This document shows positions 6,661 through 6,721 of a DNA stretch of 6,721 nt, piece by piece. The stretch covers positions 1-6,721 of the forward strand of contig CAKQWL010000157.1 of assembly GCA_934278965.1 (NCBI GenBank). Reading direction: 5' to 3'. The notes below the pieces were generated by a model. The model was not told the DNA's origin, ran no database searches, and saw only the letters and a program-made list of their open reading frames with translations. The translations under genes were made by a program, and so were the position numbers. Source of the stretch: an uncultured Clostridia bacterium (GTDB taxonomy: Bacteria > Bacillota > Clostridia > Peptostreptococcales > Anaerovoracaceae). How positions within the stretch are numbered: position 1 is the stretch's first letter; each line of letters starts with the position of its first letter.

Positions 6661-6696
6661 TGTCCGCACCTCCAAAGATTTTGTAAGTTCTTTTGT

Positions 6697-6721
6697 TTGA
6701 CTGTAGTCTACTCTCGTATAC
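6697..6721 (+). promoter_or_regulatory. Possible rightward promoter half with a 19-bp spacer
   Basis: TTGACT at 6697-6702 matches a -35 element in 5 of 6 positions. Exactly 19 bases remain to the window end, beginning GTAG and ending GTATAC, with GTA/TAC at the outer ends and a few further symmetric positions. A 19-bp spacer holding an imperfect dyad is typical of MerR-family target promoters. The -10 element would lie outside the window, so this is only suggestive. The region 6661-6696 presumably also holds the cupin promoter, for which I see no convincing -35/-10 pair. Confidence 0.25.

Overview
The window looks like chromosomal DNA from an anaerobic, Gram-positive clostridial bacterium (Bacillota, class Clostridia). 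The basis is the fused FeoA-FeoB ferrous iron transporter, an MEP-pathway ispE, purine-rich Shine-Dalgarno sequences of AGGAG/GGAGG type 4-8 nt before the starts, and proteins whose relatives, as I recall them, are clostridial. Base composition is roughly balanced. I cannot name a genus. No tRNA, rRNA, CRISPR array, insertion sequence or phage gene is visible.

Layout, left to right. (1) Positions 1-828 hold the 3' part of a membrane protein: the end of a signal peptide, an Ig-like domain, one membrane helix, and a long Lys/Glu/Arg/Ala-rich cytoplasmic tail. A stem-loop terminator follows at 914-957. (2) ispE (973-2022) starts only 15 nt after that terminator and makes the kinase of the MEP isoprenoid pathway. 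(3) On the minus strand, converging on ispE, lies a small ArsR-type winged-helix regulator (2074-2403) with its own terminator at 2038-2071. (4) A 231-bp divergent intergenic region carries one promoter for the regulator and a strong extended -10 promoter for the next gene. (5) feoAB (2635-5034) is a FeoA-FeoB fusion, a GTP-dependent Fe(II) importer. (6) After a 91-nt gap without a terminator comes a membrane-anchored exported protein of unknown function (5126-6229), ending in a terminator at 6242-6278. (7) On the minus strand a small single-domain cupin (6307-6660) converges on it. The right edge has a possible rightward promoter with a 19-bp spacer, divergent from the cupin.

How the genes work together: the most meaningful unit is the divergent regulator/feoAB pair. 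The arrangement suggests that the ArsR-type protein controls iron uptake, and its Cys48 lies where thiol-sensing ArsR proteins bind metal. The exported protein at 5126-6229 could be co-transcribed with feoAB. ispE, the Ig-domain protein and the cupin look unrelated to iron. Most of the window is ordinary housekeeping sequence; I see no clear new multi-gene system, and the findings are modest, testable leads.
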